From the NCBI RefSeq assembly GCF_002632755.1, contig NZ_NJAK01000001.1, positions 1,550,001 to 1,614,000 of the forward strand: a DNA stretch of 64,000 nucleotides. The letters are read 5' to 3'. A model generated the notes under the pieces. It was not told where the DNA came from, did no database searches, and saw only the letters and a program-made list of their open reading frames with translations. Shown here in pieces: positions 14,497 through 25,544 of the stretch (the stretch's first letter is position 1; each line of letters opens with the position of its first letter). The DNA is from Xenorhabdus ishibashii. GTDB lineage: Bacteria > Pseudomonadota > Gammaproteobacteria > Enterobacterales > Enterobacteriaceae. The position numbers were made by a program, and so were the translations under genes.

Positions 14497-15894
14497 ATGC
14501 AACATACTCATTTTGATGCCATTGTGATTGGCTCTGGTCCCGGCGGGGAAGGAGCAGCAATGGGGTTAGTAAAACAAGGCAAAAACATTGCTGTTATAGA
14601 ACGTTATAATAATGTCGGTGGTGGGTGTACTCATTGGGGCACCATTCCGTCGAAAGCGCTCCGCCATGCCGTTAGTCGTATTATCGAATTTAATCAAAAT
14701 CCTCTCTACAGTGATAACTCCCGCATTCTTCGCTCCTCGTTTTCAGAAATTCTGCGCCATGCTGAAGTCGTTATTAATCAGCAAACGAAGATGCGCCAAG
14801 GATTTTATGAACGTAATCGTTGTCGAATGTTTGCAGGAGAAGCCACTTTCATTGATGAACATCGGGTAAGTGTGCGTTATGCCGATGATAGTGTTGATAT
14901 CTTGAGTGCAGACAACATTATCATTGCCACCGGCTCCCGTCCCTACTGCCCTCCCGATGTCGACTTCACCCACTCCCGCATTTATAACAGCGACACCATA
15001 TTGCAACTGGATCACGAACCACGCCATGTCATCATTTATGGTGCCGGAGTGATTGGCTGTGAATATGCCTCCATTTTCCGCGGATTGGGTGTTAAGGTGG
15101 ATTTGGTCAATACCCGTGATCATCTTCTGTCCTTTCTTGATCAAGAAATGTCTGATGCCCTCTCCTACCATTTCTGGAATAGTGGCACTGTCATCCGCCA
15201 CAACGAAGAATATGAAAAAATTGAAGGCGTTAATGATGGTGTCATTGTTCATCTGAAATCTGGCAAGAAAGTCAAAGCGGATTGCCTGTTGTATGCCAAT
15301 GGCCGAACAGGTAATACGGACAAGCTAGGCTTAGAAAATGTCGGACTGGAAACAGACAGCCGAGGTTTACTGAAAGTCAATCGCGTCTACCAAACCAGCA
15401 ATGAAAACATCTATGCCGTTGGTGATGTTATTGGCTATCCCAGTTTAGCTTCTGCGGCTTATGATCAGGGGCGCATCGCGGCAAAAGCAATGACAACCGG
15501 CAATGCGAACTTGCATCTGGTGGAAGATATTCCAACCGGAATTTATACTATTCCTGAAATCAGCTCAGTGGGTAAAACCGAGCAGCAATTAACCGCAATG
15601 AAAATCCCTTATGAGGTAGGACGCGCCCAATTCAAGCATCTGGCAAGGGCGCAAATTGCTGGTATGAATGTGGGTAGTCTTAAGATCTTGTTCCACCGTG
15701 AAACAAAACAGATTTTAGGTATTCACTGTTTTGGTGAACGTGCCGCAGAGATCATTCACATCGGTCAGGCCATCATGGAACAAAAAGGTGAAGGCAATAC
15801 TATCGAATATTTCGTTAATACTACCTTCAATTATCCCACAATGGCGGAAGCCTACCGTGTTGCGGCACTCAATGGACTAAACCGATTATTTTGA
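14497..15894 (+). CDS. sthA: Soluble pyridine nucleotide transhydrogenase
   Basis: FAD enzyme of the cytosol that moves reducing equivalents between NADPH and NAD. The protein shows the FAD motif [10 protein letters not shown] near the N-terminus, the NAD(P) motif [11 protein letters not shown] and the second FAD motif YAVGDVIG. The usual redox disulfide of this family is broken: [13 protein letters not shown] has only one cysteine, as is normal for SthA. The ATG at 14497 gives 465 residues matching E. coli (466); a TTG at 14464 is rejected. Its 3' end overlaps the convergent oxyR by 9 bp. Confidence 0.97.
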   Translation: MQHTHFDAIVIGSGPGGEGAAMGLVKQGKNIAVIERYNNVGGGCTHWGTIPSKALRHAVSRIIEFNQNPLYSDNSRILRSSFSEILRHAEVVINQQTKMRQGFYERNRCRMFAGEATFIDEHRVSVRYADDSVDILSADNIIIATGSRPYCPPDVDFTHSRIYNSDTILQLDHEPRHVIIYGAGVIGCEYASIFRGLGVKVDLVNTRDHLLSFLDQEMSDALSYHFWNSGTVIRHNEEYEKIEGVNDGVIVHLKSGKKVKADCLLYANGRTGNTDKLGLENVGLETDSRGLLKVNRVYQTSNENIYAVGDVIGYPSLASAAYDQGRIAAKAMTTGNANLHLVEDIPTGIYTIPEISSVGKTEQQLTAMKIPYEVGRAQFKHLARAQIAGMNVGSLKILFHRETKQILGIHCFGERAAEIIHIGQAIMEQKGEGNTIEYFVNTTFNYPTMAEAYRVAALNGLNRLF

Positions 15895-16803
15895 TGTTTT
15901 TCTGAGCATTGCGAAATAGTTGCCCATTTTAGTCCGAATCGCCTCTGCCAGTTGCTCATAACGACCACGCAGAGGTGAGCCAGGACGATAAACTAATATC
16001 ACGGATCGCTTGGGTTCCGGTTCGTAACACTCCAGATAACAAATCCCATCCCGCTTTCTCTCATTCGGAACAGACAAATCAGGTAATAATGTAATACCGC
16101 TGCCTGCTGCGACCATATTGCGCAAAGTTTCCAGACTGGTTGCCCTAAAATGGGTATCTTCTTTGGCTCCCGCCTGAAAACAAAATCCCATCGCCTGATC
16201 ACGCAAGCAGTGCCCATCTTCCAGCATCAATAGTTTTTCGCCGGATAGCTCACCCATTTTAACTTTGTCCCGTTCCGCCCATTTATGCTCCTCATACACC
16301 GCCAGCTTCATAGGCTCTTCAAACAATGGCACTTCGATAAATGCTTCGGTCTCTTTCACTAACGCCAAAATAGCGCAGTCAAGCTTTCCACTATCAAGTT
16401 GTGCCAATAAGTTTTGGGTTTGTGCCTCATGCAGGTACATTTCCAATTTGGGGAATAATTTATGCAGCTCAGGGACAATAAGTGGCAGGAGATAGGGGCC
16501 GATTGTGGGAATAAGACCGATATGCAACGGTCCAGACATACTTTCACCCTGAAGGGAGGCCATTTCCTGCAAAACTTTTACTTCTCTCAATACGGTTTTG
16601 GCCTGTTCCACCAGCAGCATACCCTGTTGGGTAAATAATACCTTGCGGCTAGTGCGTTCCAGCAGCATCACACCAAGCTCATCCTCCAGTTTGCGGATTT
16701 GCCCGCTCAGGGTCGGTTGGCTGACATGACAAGCATCAGCGGCTCGGCGAAAGTGTCGATGTTCAGCAAGTGCTACAAGGTATTCCAGATCGCGGATATT
16801 CAT
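15886..16803 (-). CDS. oxyR: LysR-type hydrogen peroxide sensor OxyR
   Basis: Transcription activator oxidised by peroxide. The N-terminal winged helix (residues 1-60) is followed by the regulatory domain with both redox cysteines, Cys199 and Cys208, in [12 protein letters not shown], at exactly the E. coli positions. The chosen ATG at 16803 (MNIRDLEYL) gives 305 residues; an upstream start at 16818 is less likely. It lies just downstream of argH in the same direction and converges on sthA, as in E. coli. Confidence 0.97.
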   Translation of the reverse strand: MNIRDLEYLVALAEHRHFRRAADACHVSQPTLSGQIRKLEDELGVMLLERTSRKVLFTQQGMLLVEQAKTVLREVKVLQEMASLQGESMSGPLHIGLIPTIGPYLLPLIVPELHKLFPKLEMYLHEAQTQNLLAQLDSGKLDCAILALVKETEAFIEVPLFEEPMKLAVYEEHKWAERDKVKMGELSGEKLLMLEDGHCLRDQAMGFCFQAGAKEDTHFRATSLETLRNMVAAGSGITLLPDLSVPNERKRDGICYLECYEPEPKRSVILVYRPGSPLRGRYEQLAEAIRTKMGNYFAMLRKTSK

Positions 16804-16893
16804 TCCCAACCTCAGCATTTGATATCAATGATAATATTGATCAATAAATCATTATATCCACGAGGGGAAAAAACTATCAACTGCGTGTGATTA

Positions 16894-18276
16894 TTAGTGT
16901 TTTTCCCTAAGTCGTTGTTTAGCCTGATTTATCGCTTGCTTCACTTGTTCTTGCGCTACACCGCCTTTTGCCAGTCGCTTATCCAAACAAGATTGCAACG
17001 ATAAAACGTCATACACATCCACAGCAATCACGTTACTGAATTCTTGCAATTCAAGCAGAGAAAACGCCTCCAGTGCCTTACCTCTGCCAATTGCCGTCAC
17101 AACAATTTCACCAACAATGTGATGAGCCTCGCGGAACGGAATACCTTTCGCCACCAGATAATCAGCCAGCTCAGTCGCATTCGCATACCCTTGTTTTGCT
17201 GCTTCTTCGCAACGAGGGCGTTTTACCTGAATACCATCCAACACCAGTATCGCCATATGCAAGCAATCCAACCAGGTATCCAGCGCATTGAACAAGCCTT
17301 CCTTATCTTCCTGCATATCTTTATTGTAGGCGAGAGGAAGCCCTTTCAGAGTCATCATCATTCCCGTTAATGCGCCTTGAACTCGGCCACACTTGCCACG
17401 GATCAGTTCCAACGCATCTGGGTTTTTCTTTTGCGGCATCAAGGAAGAGCCGGAGGTTACCCGATCTGACAACTCAACAAATCCGGCCTCTCCGCTGTTA
17501 AAGAAAATCAGGTCTTCAGCAAAACGCGAAAGATGAATCATACTGATGCTCGCATCTGATAGCAGTTCCAAGACATGATCACGATCAGAAACACTATCCA
17601 GACTATTACGTGTCGCGGAAGTAAAACCAAGCCATGACGCCAGTTGTTCACGATCAATATCATAAGCCGTTCCTGCCAGCGCGCCGCATCCTAACGGACT
17701 GACATCCAGCCGTCTTAGTGCATCTTGCAAGCGGCTTTCATCACGACTAAGCATTTCCACATAGGCTAAACACCAATGGGCAAAAGTGACGGGTTGCGCC
17801 CGCTGTAAATGGGTATAACCTGGCATTACCGCATCCTGATTGTTTTCAGCAGTGAACACCAACGCTTGTTGCAACTCAACTAATGCTGTCAGAATGTGAG
17901 CGATCTGATCTTTGCACCATAATTTCAGATCCGTTGCGACCTGATCATTACGGCTGCGCCCCGTATGGAGTTTTTTACCCAAATCCCCCACTTTCGCAAT
18001 AAGTTGCCCTTCTACCCAACTGTGAATATCTTCCGCATCGCTTTGCAAAATGGCCTTGGGATTGACTCGCACTTCATCCAGTAACTCATTTAAAGCCAGT
18101 TCCAGCTTTTGCTGCTCTTCGGCAGTTAACACTCCTACCGTAACCAATGCTTTTGACCATGCAGCCGAACCAACAATATCCTGCTCCGCCAAACGATAGT
18201 CAAAACGCAGTGAATCATTAAATTGCCTGAACCGCTGATCGGCTTCCTGACTGAAACGCCCACCCCAAAGTGCCAT
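16894..18276 (-). CDS. argH: Argininosuccinate lyase
   Basis: Splits argininosuccinate into arginine and fumarate, the last step of arginine synthesis. The 460-residue protein carries the fumarase/aspartase superfamily signature [12 protein letters not shown] with the catalytic serine, and [13 protein letters not shown] near residue 105. The C-terminus LREKH is close to E. coli. It is the last gene of the argCBGH run, 62 bp after argG. Confidence 0.97.
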   Translation of the reverse strand: MALWGGRFSQEADQRFRQFNDSLRFDYRLAEQDIVGSAAWSKALVTVGVLTAEEQQKLELALNELLDEVRVNPKAILQSDAEDIHSWVEGQLIAKVGDLGKKLHTGRSRNDQVATDLKLWCKDQIAHILTALVELQQALVFTAENNQDAVMPGYTHLQRAQPVTFAHWCLAYVEMLSRDESRLQDALRRLDVSPLGCGALAGTAYDIDREQLASWLGFTSATRNSLDSVSDRDHVLELLSDASISMIHLSRFAEDLIFFNSGEAGFVELSDRVTSGSSLMPQKKNPDALELIRGKCGRVQGALTGMMMTLKGLPLAYNKDMQEDKEGLFNALDTWLDCLHMAILVLDGIQVKRPRCEEAAKQGYANATELADYLVAKGIPFREAHHIVGEIVVTAIGRGKALEAFSLLELQEFSNVIAVDVYDVLSLQSCLDKRLAKGGVAQEQVKQAINQAKQRLREKH

Positions 18277-18338
18277 AATATCGTTCCTGTTTTTCCTAAT
18301 TGCTATTTTCTAATTGCTAAAAGTTGATTACCCAAAAA

Positions 18339-19550
18339 TTACTTTTTGCTGTTCAAAGCACGAATACGTGCAGAAAGCGAATAGAGGCGAATAAACCCTT
18401 CGGCATGACGATGATCGTAAACTTCATCTTCTCCAAAGGTGGCGAACTCTTCAGAATAGAGGCTATTGGCTGATTTTTTCTGCACTGCCGTTACCTGCCC
18501 TTTATAAAGTTTCAGAACCACTTCACCGCTGACGCTGGTCGCTAAAATTTCTGCTGCCGCTTGGATTGATTGACGCAATGGCGCAAACCAACGACCGTCA
18601 TATACAACATAAGACATTTCCAGCCCTAGTTGTTGACGCCATTTGAAACTATCGCGATCCAAAACCAGTTGTTCGATGCCACGCAGTGCTTCCATCATGA
18701 GGGTTCCCCCTGGAGTCTCATAACAACCGCGGGATTTCATCCCTACCAGACGGTTTTCCACGATATCGATCCGGCCAATGCCATGCTTAGCACCCAACTC
18801 ATTTAACTTATCAAGGCATTGATAGGGTGAAAACGCCTGACCATTCACGCCAACCACCTCACCTCCTTCAACCGTCACCGTGACATATTCCGGTTCATTG
18901 GGCGCCTCTTCTGGCTCTGCTGTCCATACCCAGCAATCTTTATTGGCCGCATTCCACGTACTTTCCAAAACCCCACCTTCGGTTGAAATGTGCCAGGCAT
19001 TTTCGTCACGGCTGTAGATTTTCTCCAGTGTTGCGGTTGTCGGGATATCACGAACTTTTAAATAATCCAGCAGCGCTTCACGGGAACGCAAATCCCATTC
19101 CCGCCACGGAGCCACAACTTTCAGATGGGGTGCCAAAGCGGTATAAGTACTCTCAAACCGAACCTGATCATTTCCTTTACCAGTTGCACCGTGGGCAACG
19201 GCATCTGCTCCCACTTTCAGAGCCAGCTCAACCTGTGCCTTGGCAATAATTGGGCGAGCCATTGACGTACCAAGCAGATAACTTCCTTCATACAAGGCGC
19301 CCGTTTTCAGCACTGGATAAACATATTCTTTGATAAACTCTTCACGCAGATCAACGACGTGGCATTCAGCAGCACCAGAACGTAATGCTTTCTGCTCCAC
19401 ACCTTCCAGATCTTCACGACTTTGGCCGACATCAGCGACAAACGCAATCACCTCACAATTGCCATAATGTTCTTTCAACCACGGAATAATGGCGGAAGTA
19501 TCTAAACCACCTGAATATGCCAGAACGATTTTCTTAATGCTTTTAGTCAT
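18339..19550 (-). CDS. argG: Argininosuccinate synthase
   Basis: Joins citrulline and aspartate with ATP. The 403-residue protein has the PP-loop AYSGGLDTS (residues 10-18), the [13 protein letters not shown] segment and [11 protein letters not shown]. This is the shorter class of ArgG seen when the gene is inside the arg cluster (E. coli ArgG, encoded elsewhere, is about 447 residues and a different subtype). ATG at 19550 has an upstream AGG. It sits between argB and argH. Confidence 0.96.
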   Translation of the reverse strand: MTKSIKKIVLAYSGGLDTSAIIPWLKEHYGNCEVIAFVADVGQSREDLEGVEQKALRSGAAECHVVDLREEFIKEYVYPVLKTGALYEGSYLLGTSMARPIIAKAQVELALKVGADAVAHGATGKGNDQVRFESTYTALAPHLKVVAPWREWDLRSREALLDYLKVRDIPTTATLEKIYSRDENAWHISTEGGVLESTWNAANKDCWVWTAEPEEAPNEPEYVTVTVEGGEVVGVNGQAFSPYQCLDKLNELGAKHGIGRIDIVENRLVGMKSRGCYETPGGTLMMEALRGIEQLVLDRDSFKWRQQLGLEMSYVVYDGRWFAPLRQSIQAAAEILATSVSGEVVLKLYKGQVTAVQKKSANSLYSEEFATFGEDEVYDHRHAEGFIRLYSLSARIRALNSKK

Positions 19551-19605
19551 AGGAATAACCTTTTTAATTTTAATAAAAACTTAAGTTCGGTAAATACACG
19601 TTCAA

Positions 19606-20379
19606 TTACGCCAAAATTCGTGTGCCAATAGGTATGCCATTAAATAATGCAATCAACTGATCTGCATGACGCCAACTCGCGATATCCACTGGCTGTCCGA
19701 GTGTTTTTGCCGCGTCCAATGCTGCATTCACTTTTACTATCATGCCGTCAGTGATAATGCCCTGATCGATAAGCTGCGCGATCTGCTCTGCCGTGACTTC
19801 TGGGAGCTTTTTCCCTTTCCCATCCAGAATACCGCTGACATCGGACAACAAGATCAAATCTGCATTCAGCACTTGTGCGATAGCCGTCGCAGCTTGATCG
19901 GCATTGACATTCATCAATTCACCCTGTTCAGTGATACCAATTGAGCTGATAATCGGCATATAGCCCAAATCCAGCAAAACCTTCAGGAGATCAGGTGTCC
20001 CTGATTGAGCCTTTCCAGTGTGACCAAGCTCTTCATCCAGTTGAGAAACTTTAACCATTCCCCCATCTCCCAGACATAATCCGATGGCAGGTAAACGATA
20101 CTTTGTTGCCCACGCCAGCAATTTCTTGTTGGCAGTTCCGGCCAACGTCCCCGCAATGATGTCGATTTGATCCTCAGGCGTAACCCGCAGACCTTGTTTC
20201 TTCAAAATCGGCATCTGCAACCGTTGCATCAGTTCATCAACAAAGCAGCCACCGCCATGTACAATAACCAGCGGACGTTTATGTGTTTTTCGGTATAACT
20301 GTAATGCGGTAAATAACCGTTCCAGCGCTTCTTCACTATCTAACAACACACCACCCAATTTGATAACTAACGGTTCCAT
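19606..20379 (-). CDS. argB: Acetylglutamate kinase
   Basis: Phosphorylates N-acetylglutamate, step two of arginine synthesis. The 257-residue amino-acid kinase has KLGGVLLD at the N-terminus, the phosphate-binding [12 protein letters not shown] (about 39-50) and [13 protein letters not shown] with [15 protein letters not shown]. Size and sequence match E. coli ArgB (258). Confidence 0.96.
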   Translation of the reverse strand: MEPLVIKLGGVLLDSEEALERLFTALQLYRKTHKRPLVIVHGGGCFVDELMQRLQMPILKKQGLRVTPEDQIDIIAGTLAGTANKKLLAWATKYRLPAIGLCLGDGGMVKVSQLDEELGHTGKAQSGTPDLLKVLLDLGYMPIISSIGITEQGELMNVNADQAATAIAQVLNADLILLSDVSGILDGKGKKLPEVTAEQIAQLIDQGIITDGMIVKVNAALDAAKTLGQPVDIASWRHADQLIALFNGIPIGTRILA

Positions 20380-20465
20380 TGGATTTATCCTCTGTCGGTA
20401 TTAATATCTGTAGGGATCTTAATTTTTCGGCATTCAGCTATTTTAGAAATTAAACATGTTAATAA

Positions 20466-21470
20466 TTAAAGTAACGCCTGAGTTTCTTCATACCCAAAAC
20501 GAATATTCATGCACTGCACGGCTTGTGCCGCGGCCCCTTTCAACAAATTATCCTCAGCCCCTACGATGATCAGGTGCTGCCCCTGAACAGCAAAACCAAT
20601 ATCGCAAAATGGCAAACCAACCACAGCTTTCAACGCGGGAACCCCTTTGCTATATAGCCGTACCAACGGCTTATCATGATACGCCTGTTGATAAGCTTCT
20701 CTAATTTGTGCTTCTGTCACACCAGATTTCAACTTACAGGTAATTGTGGCAAGGATACCGCGTGAGAAATTGCCCAAATGAGGGGTAAAAATCACCTCTG
20801 TACCTAAATGAGTAGTGATTTCAGGCTGATGACGATGGTTAAAAACACCATATGGTTGCAAACTAATTTCACAGAAACTATTGGTGATCGACGCTTTTCG
20901 ACCTGCACCACTGACACCGCTGACTGCGTTGATAACAGGCCAATGCCCTGTATCTAATAAATTTTGTTCAAGCAGCGGTTTCAGGGAAAGTTGGGAAACG
21001 GTAGGGTAACAGCCGGGAATAGCAATCAATTGTGCTTGCTTGATTTTCTCTGCTTGCCATTCTGCCAATCCATATACAGCTTGCTTCAACCACTGAGCAT
21101 TTTTATGCTCAAATCCGTAGTATTTTTTATAAAACTGTGTATTTTGTACGCGATAGGCACCAGATAAATCAAATACGATACAACCTGCTTCCAGAAATAT
21201 TGGGGCAATATCATGGCTGACTTCATGAGCAGTAGCGAGGAAGACCACATCAATTCCTTTTGCTGTATCAATCACATCGGTCAACGGCTGTAAGGGCAAA
21301 TCAAGAATACCCCTATATTGTGGATAAAGTTCTGAAAAACATTTCCCCGCATCTGAACTTTGAGAAGAAACCATCAAGCCGGAGAGATGGACATGGGGAT
21401 GACGTTGCAGATATGCTGCTAACTCAGCTCCGGTATAACCACTGGCACCAACTATCAGCGTATTCAACAT
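20466..21470 (-). CDS. argC: N-acetyl-gamma-glutamyl-phosphate reductase
   Basis: NADPH-dependent reductase, step three of arginine synthesis. The N-terminal Rossmann motif [11 protein letters not shown] (residues 8-18) and the catalytic cysteine in AIPGCYPT identify it; length 334 is the same as E. coli. It is the promoter-proximal gene of argCBGH and is divergent from argE, with ARG boxes in the 116-bp gap. Confidence 0.97.
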   Translation of the reverse strand: MLNTLIVGASGYTGAELAAYLQRHPHVHLSGLMVSSQSSDAGKCFSELYPQYRGILDLPLQPLTDVIDTAKGIDVVFLATAHEVSHDIAPIFLEAGCIVFDLSGAYRVQNTQFYKKYYGFEHKNAQWLKQAVYGLAEWQAEKIKQAQLIAIPGCYPTVSQLSLKPLLEQNLLDTGHWPVINAVSGVSGAGRKASITNSFCEISLQPYGVFNHRHQPEITTHLGTEVIFTPHLGNFSRGILATITCKLKSGVTEAQIREAYQQAYHDKPLVRLYSKGVPALKAVVGLPFCDIGFAVQGQHLIIVGAEDNLLKGAAAQAVQCMNIRFGYEETQALL

Positions 21471-21522
21471 GGGATTTATTCACCTTATAGTATTAACCCA
21501 ATAGTATTAATCCAATCACTAC

Positions 21523-21561
21523 ATTGAATTTATATGCAACTAAAATGCATTAATATTGATA
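21523..21561. promoter_or_regulatory. Tandem ARG boxes (ArgR operator) between argC and argE
   Basis: Two 18-bp imperfect palindromes, ATTGAATTTATATGCAAC (21523-21540) and AATGCATTAATATTGATA (21544-21561), are separated by 3 bp. Both resemble the ArgR consensus (TGAAT, A/T-rich centre, ATTCA), and the paired spacing is the classical arrangement. They would repress both divergent transcription units with arginine as co-repressor. Confidence 0.8.
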
Positions 21562-21586
21562 CTATTATGATTAAGGGCTGTCAACA

Positions 21587-22744
21587 GTGAATAGTAAATT
21601 ACCGTCTTTTATTAAATTATATCATCAGCTCATTGCAGCTCCTTCTATCAGCGCAACTGATGCTGAACTCGATCAAAGCAATGAAATTGTTATCAATCTG
21701 CTGGCGGAATGGCTAAAAGAGATCGGGTTTTCCATTGAAATTCAAGCCGTTCCTGAAACCAGAGGTAAATTCAACCTGCTGGCAACATTGGGCAGTGGTT
21801 CGGGTGGTTTACTATTATGTGGTCATACAGATACCGTTCCTTTTGATGAGGGGCGCTGGACACAAGATCCCTTCACACTGACCGAACGCGATGGCAAGTT
21901 ATATGGGCTTGGGACGGCCGATATGAAAGGCTTCTTTGCCTTTATCGTTGATGCGTTGCGGGATATCGATGTCAACAAACTCTCTCACCCCCTTTATATT
22001 CTGGCGACCGCTGACGAAGAAACATCAATGGCAGGTGCACGCTACTTTGCTGCCAATACTCATATTCGGCCTGATTTTGCCATCATTGGCGAACCCACAT
22101 CATTACAGCCAATCCGCGCCCATAAAGGGCATATAGCCAAGGCTATCCGCATTGAAGGAAAATCGGGACATTCCAGCGATCCAGCGCGGGGCGTCAATGC
22201 CATTGATCTGATGCACGAATCCATTACCCAGCTAATAAAACTACGCCATACCTTACAAGAGCGTTATCACAATCCGGCGTTCGTCATCCCTTACCCGACC
22301 ATGAATTTCGGCCATATTCACGGTGGTGATGCCGCAAATCGCATTTGTGCCTGCTGCGAGCTGCATATGGATATCCGCCCGTTGCCTGGATTGACCTTGC
22401 AGGATCTGAATGGGTTGCTGAATGATGCACTGGAACCCGTAAAACAGCGCTGGCCTGATCGCCTGAGCGTGACAGAACTTCATCCCCCCATTCCGGGCTA
22501 TGAATGTCCCACAGACCATAAGCTGGTGGGCGTGATTGAAAAACTGTTGGGAACCAAAGCAGATACCGTCAATTACTGTACGGAAGCACCTTTTATTCAG
22601 GCGTTGTGTCCAACATTGGTTTTAGGGCCTGGATCGATTGAACAAGCGCACCAGCCCGATGAATTTTTAGATATGGCATTTATTGAACCAACGAGGAAAT
22701 TGCTTTCACAGCTTGTGGCGCATTTTTGTTTGAATGCGGGTTGA
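21587..22744 (+). CDS. argE: N-acetylornithine deacetylase
   Basis: Zinc/cobalt amidohydrolase of the M20 family releasing ornithine from N-acetylornithine. The 385-residue protein has the metal-binding [13 protein letters not shown] (near 84-96), [11 protein letters not shown] and the general-base ADEETSM. The start is GTG at 21587, directly matching the E. coli N-terminus (NKLPPFIE-like). It is divergent from argCBGH and followed by a strong terminator; downstream is a non-conserved islet instead of ppc. Confidence 0.96.
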   Translation: MNSKLPSFIKLYHQLIAAPSISATDAELDQSNEIVINLLAEWLKEIGFSIEIQAVPETRGKFNLLATLGSGSGGLLLCGHTDTVPFDEGRWTQDPFTLTERDGKLYGLGTADMKGFFAFIVDALRDIDVNKLSHPLYILATADEETSMAGARYFAANTHIRPDFAIIGEPTSLQPIRAHKGHIAKAIRIEGKSGHSSDPARGVNAIDLMHESITQLIKLRHTLQERYHNPAFVIPYPTMNFGHIHGGDAANRICACCELHMDIRPLPGLTLQDLNGLLNDALEPVKQRWPDRLSVTELHPPIPGYECPTDHKLVGVIEKLLGTKADTVNYCTEAPFIQALCPTLVLGPGSIEQAHQPDEFLDMAFIEPTRKLLSQLVAHFCLNAG

Positions 22745-23039
22745 TACTCCTATAACCCCGATGAGTAAATCGGGGTTTTTCGCTATTTAGAGCTAAGGAA
22801 AAATTTTTAATCCCATTGCTTATATCCCATCCCAACAGCCTTTCTTCCTCCTTCACAATAGAACATAAGGTCTCTAGGCAATAGCGTAATGCAATATGAT
22901 ATGGATTCTGAATTTCATCTTTGTTAACGTTCAGTTTGTGCTTTTTAAGCACACATGATGACAATATAAAATTACTCTCACCAGTGAGTTTTAGTGTTCG
23001 TGTGTTACCGCATTTGTACTTAATTTCAATATATATCAA
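22680..23039 (-). pseudogene. Hypothetical coding fragment antisense to the argE 3' end
   Basis: A 119-codon frame I do not recognise. It has no ATG near its beginning (TTG at 23039, no clear ribosome site), and its last about 30 codons run antisense through the argE terminator and 65 bp of argE itself. The part before that (IYIEIKYKCGN... to about NSEK) looks protein-like and AT-rich. The best reading is a truncated remnant whose original 3' end is lost; a real small gene cannot be excluded. Confidence 0.3.
22754..22780 (+). terminator. argE terminator
   Basis: Nine-bp stem AACCCCGAT / ATCGGGGTT with a 6-nt loop and a following TTTTT run, 10 bp after the argE stop. Confidence 0.88.
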
Positions 23040-23157
23040 TTAATTATATTAACTCTGATGCTGTATATTGTTCCAGTATTTATTGCCGTTTTTTCGTTTT
23101 TGCAACATACTGTGGGGTAATCTCTGGGGCAACAAATACCTTGGGATGGAGATCTAA

Positions 23158-23244
23158 ATGGCAGCGGGAATAAATCGATTATCAGATAAAAAACTCAAAG
23201 CATTGCTGGGAGCTCCCTCCGACAAGGTGATTGATTATAAATAA
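23158..23244 (+). pseudogene. 5' stub of a P4-type tyrosine integrase
   Basis: A 28-codon frame begins MAAGINRLSDKKLKALLG and then stops. This is the characteristic N-terminus of P4-family phage/island integrases (about 400 residues), which normally continues into the arm-binding DUF4102 domain. The upstream TGTGGGGTAAT and TCTGGGGCAAC repeats resemble the G-rich leader typical of such int genes. Everything after residue 28 is missing, so it marks a lost mobile island. Confidence 0.7.
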
Positions 23245-23382
23245 AGATGAAGAAAAGTAATCCAGTTTTTTGGGTGAATTATATTTTAATTGTAGGTTAA
23301 GGTTATTATTTGTTTTTGAATAGATATTTAATGAATGATAATTGAAGTTTTTAAATAGGCCACTGAAAAAATGGCCTATAAT

Positions 23383-23757
23383 TTAAATAGTTTTTATCTT
23401 GATTTGAAAATAAGATAATTTGATGCAGGTGATGAGTTTACAACCTGCGAGGCGATAGTTTGAAAATATAAAAGTTAAAATACTAAGAGGTAACATGAAT
23501 ATTAAGAAAACAATAATAATATAATATAATGCATCAGGGTGTTGTATTATGGTTGCTATAAAAACAATAAACATACAGATTAACATTGCTCTTAATGATG
23601 AAAAAGAATCATCGGATGTTTTCATTATCCAAGCAAGAAAATTTCCATCAGTTGTTTCTCTCTCAAAAGAGAAATATCTAATTAAAGACAATTGCTCTTT
23701 AAATGTAAACAGTTTAATTATTGACTTCCTAATTTTTTTGTCATGAGTTAATCGCAT
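23383..23757 (-). CDS. Small hypothetical membrane protein
   Basis: A 124-residue protein I do not recognise. The N-terminal half is charged and basic (MRLTHDKKIRKS...), followed by two likely membrane helices at about residues 55-72 and 77-98, and a basic tail. ATG at 23757 follows a GGGAT that could serve as ribosome site. It is AT-rich, lies within the argE-metF islet between an integrase stub and a DUF3800 pseudogene, and may itself be a passenger of a former island. Confidence 0.45.
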   Translation of the reverse strand: MRLTHDKKIRKSIIKLFTFKEQLSLIRYFSFERETTDGNFLAWIMKTSDDSFSSLRAMLICMFIVFIATIIQHPDALYYIIIVFLIFMLPLSILTFIFSNYRLAGCKLITCIKLSYFQIKIKTI

Positions 23758-23961
23758 AGTTATCCCAAATTTATCAGATTAAATCGTAATTTATTTTTAA
23801 TTCAGCATAATATAATAGAATGAATAGTAGTAGTTACTCAAGTATAACAATTAGATGAGCTTAAAAACAAGATTTGGTCACGCATTAAATCCATTGATTA
23901 GCATACTGACCTCATTTCATCCCCGTGGGGTAATTAAATGACTTTTTTACCTTATGTATAA

Positions 23962-24356
23962 CTAAAACCTATTAAAAATCAATAGGAAATAAATTAATGC
24001 TAGGTTATCGTCACTGATGATAGAATTCAGTCGATCTAAGAACTGATTCTTTTCCTCCCTATTCTTAAAAATTGTAAAGTCTCCTTTTTCTTTTCGGATT
24101 TCATTTTCATGAAGGATCACAAGGCCATGACCGAAATAGTCAAATTTAAGCTTCTGCAACTTTGGTAGTACTTTCGAAAGATAATGTTCCTTATAGAAAA
24201 TACAAAATGCTAAAACAGATACAGGATAATCTTTATCAAGTTGCACCAAGCCGTGATCTCCACTTTCATCAACATATACTACAAAGTCGCTAAAACCTCT
24301 TTATTCATCAATGGATAATTTTTTTGAGTAATTAGTTGGCTCTCAGCACTATTCAT
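23962..24356 (-). pseudogene. DUF3800 protein gene, frameshifted and truncated
   Basis: A good ribosome site (GAGGAAAGT) precedes ATG at 24356, giving MNSAESQLITQKNYPLMN... that ends at a TAG after 25 codons. In another frame the sequence continues as DFVVYVDESGDHGL and then VLAFCIF, FDYFGHGLVILHENEIRK, the conserved N-terminal part of DUF3800 proteins with the acidic YVDESGD motif. That frame has no start of its own and stops about 100 codons on, whereas the family is usually over 200 residues. So there is one frame change near 24280 and loss of the C-terminal half. DUF3800 genes often travel on islands or beside phage genes. Confidence 0.75.
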
Positions 24357-24488
24357 ACTTTCCTCTTTCCTTGTTTTAATTTTTACTTATCTATTAGGTC
24401 AAAATACAAACTATACCCCAACATGAATTTCTTTCCTGATCACTTTGAATATTCCTCACTGGGAATAAGGCATTTCTCGATTGACTAA

Positions 24489-25487
<999 letters not shown>

Positions 25488-25495
25488 AACTAAAA

Positions 25496-25522
25496 AAGCC
25501 GAATAGTTTCCCCATTCGGCTT
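25496..25522. terminator. Terminator between metF and ppc
   Basis: Nine-bp stem AAGCCGAAT / ATTCGGCTT with a 9-nt loop between the convergent stops, A-rich on one side and T-rich on the other. Confidence 0.85.
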
Positions 25523-25544
25523 CTATGATTCAAAAATATTTAAA

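Noticed and set aside
14743..15252. 169-codon minus-strand frame within sthA
   Set aside because: Shadow of the conserved SthA gene, a frequent by-product of its codon use.
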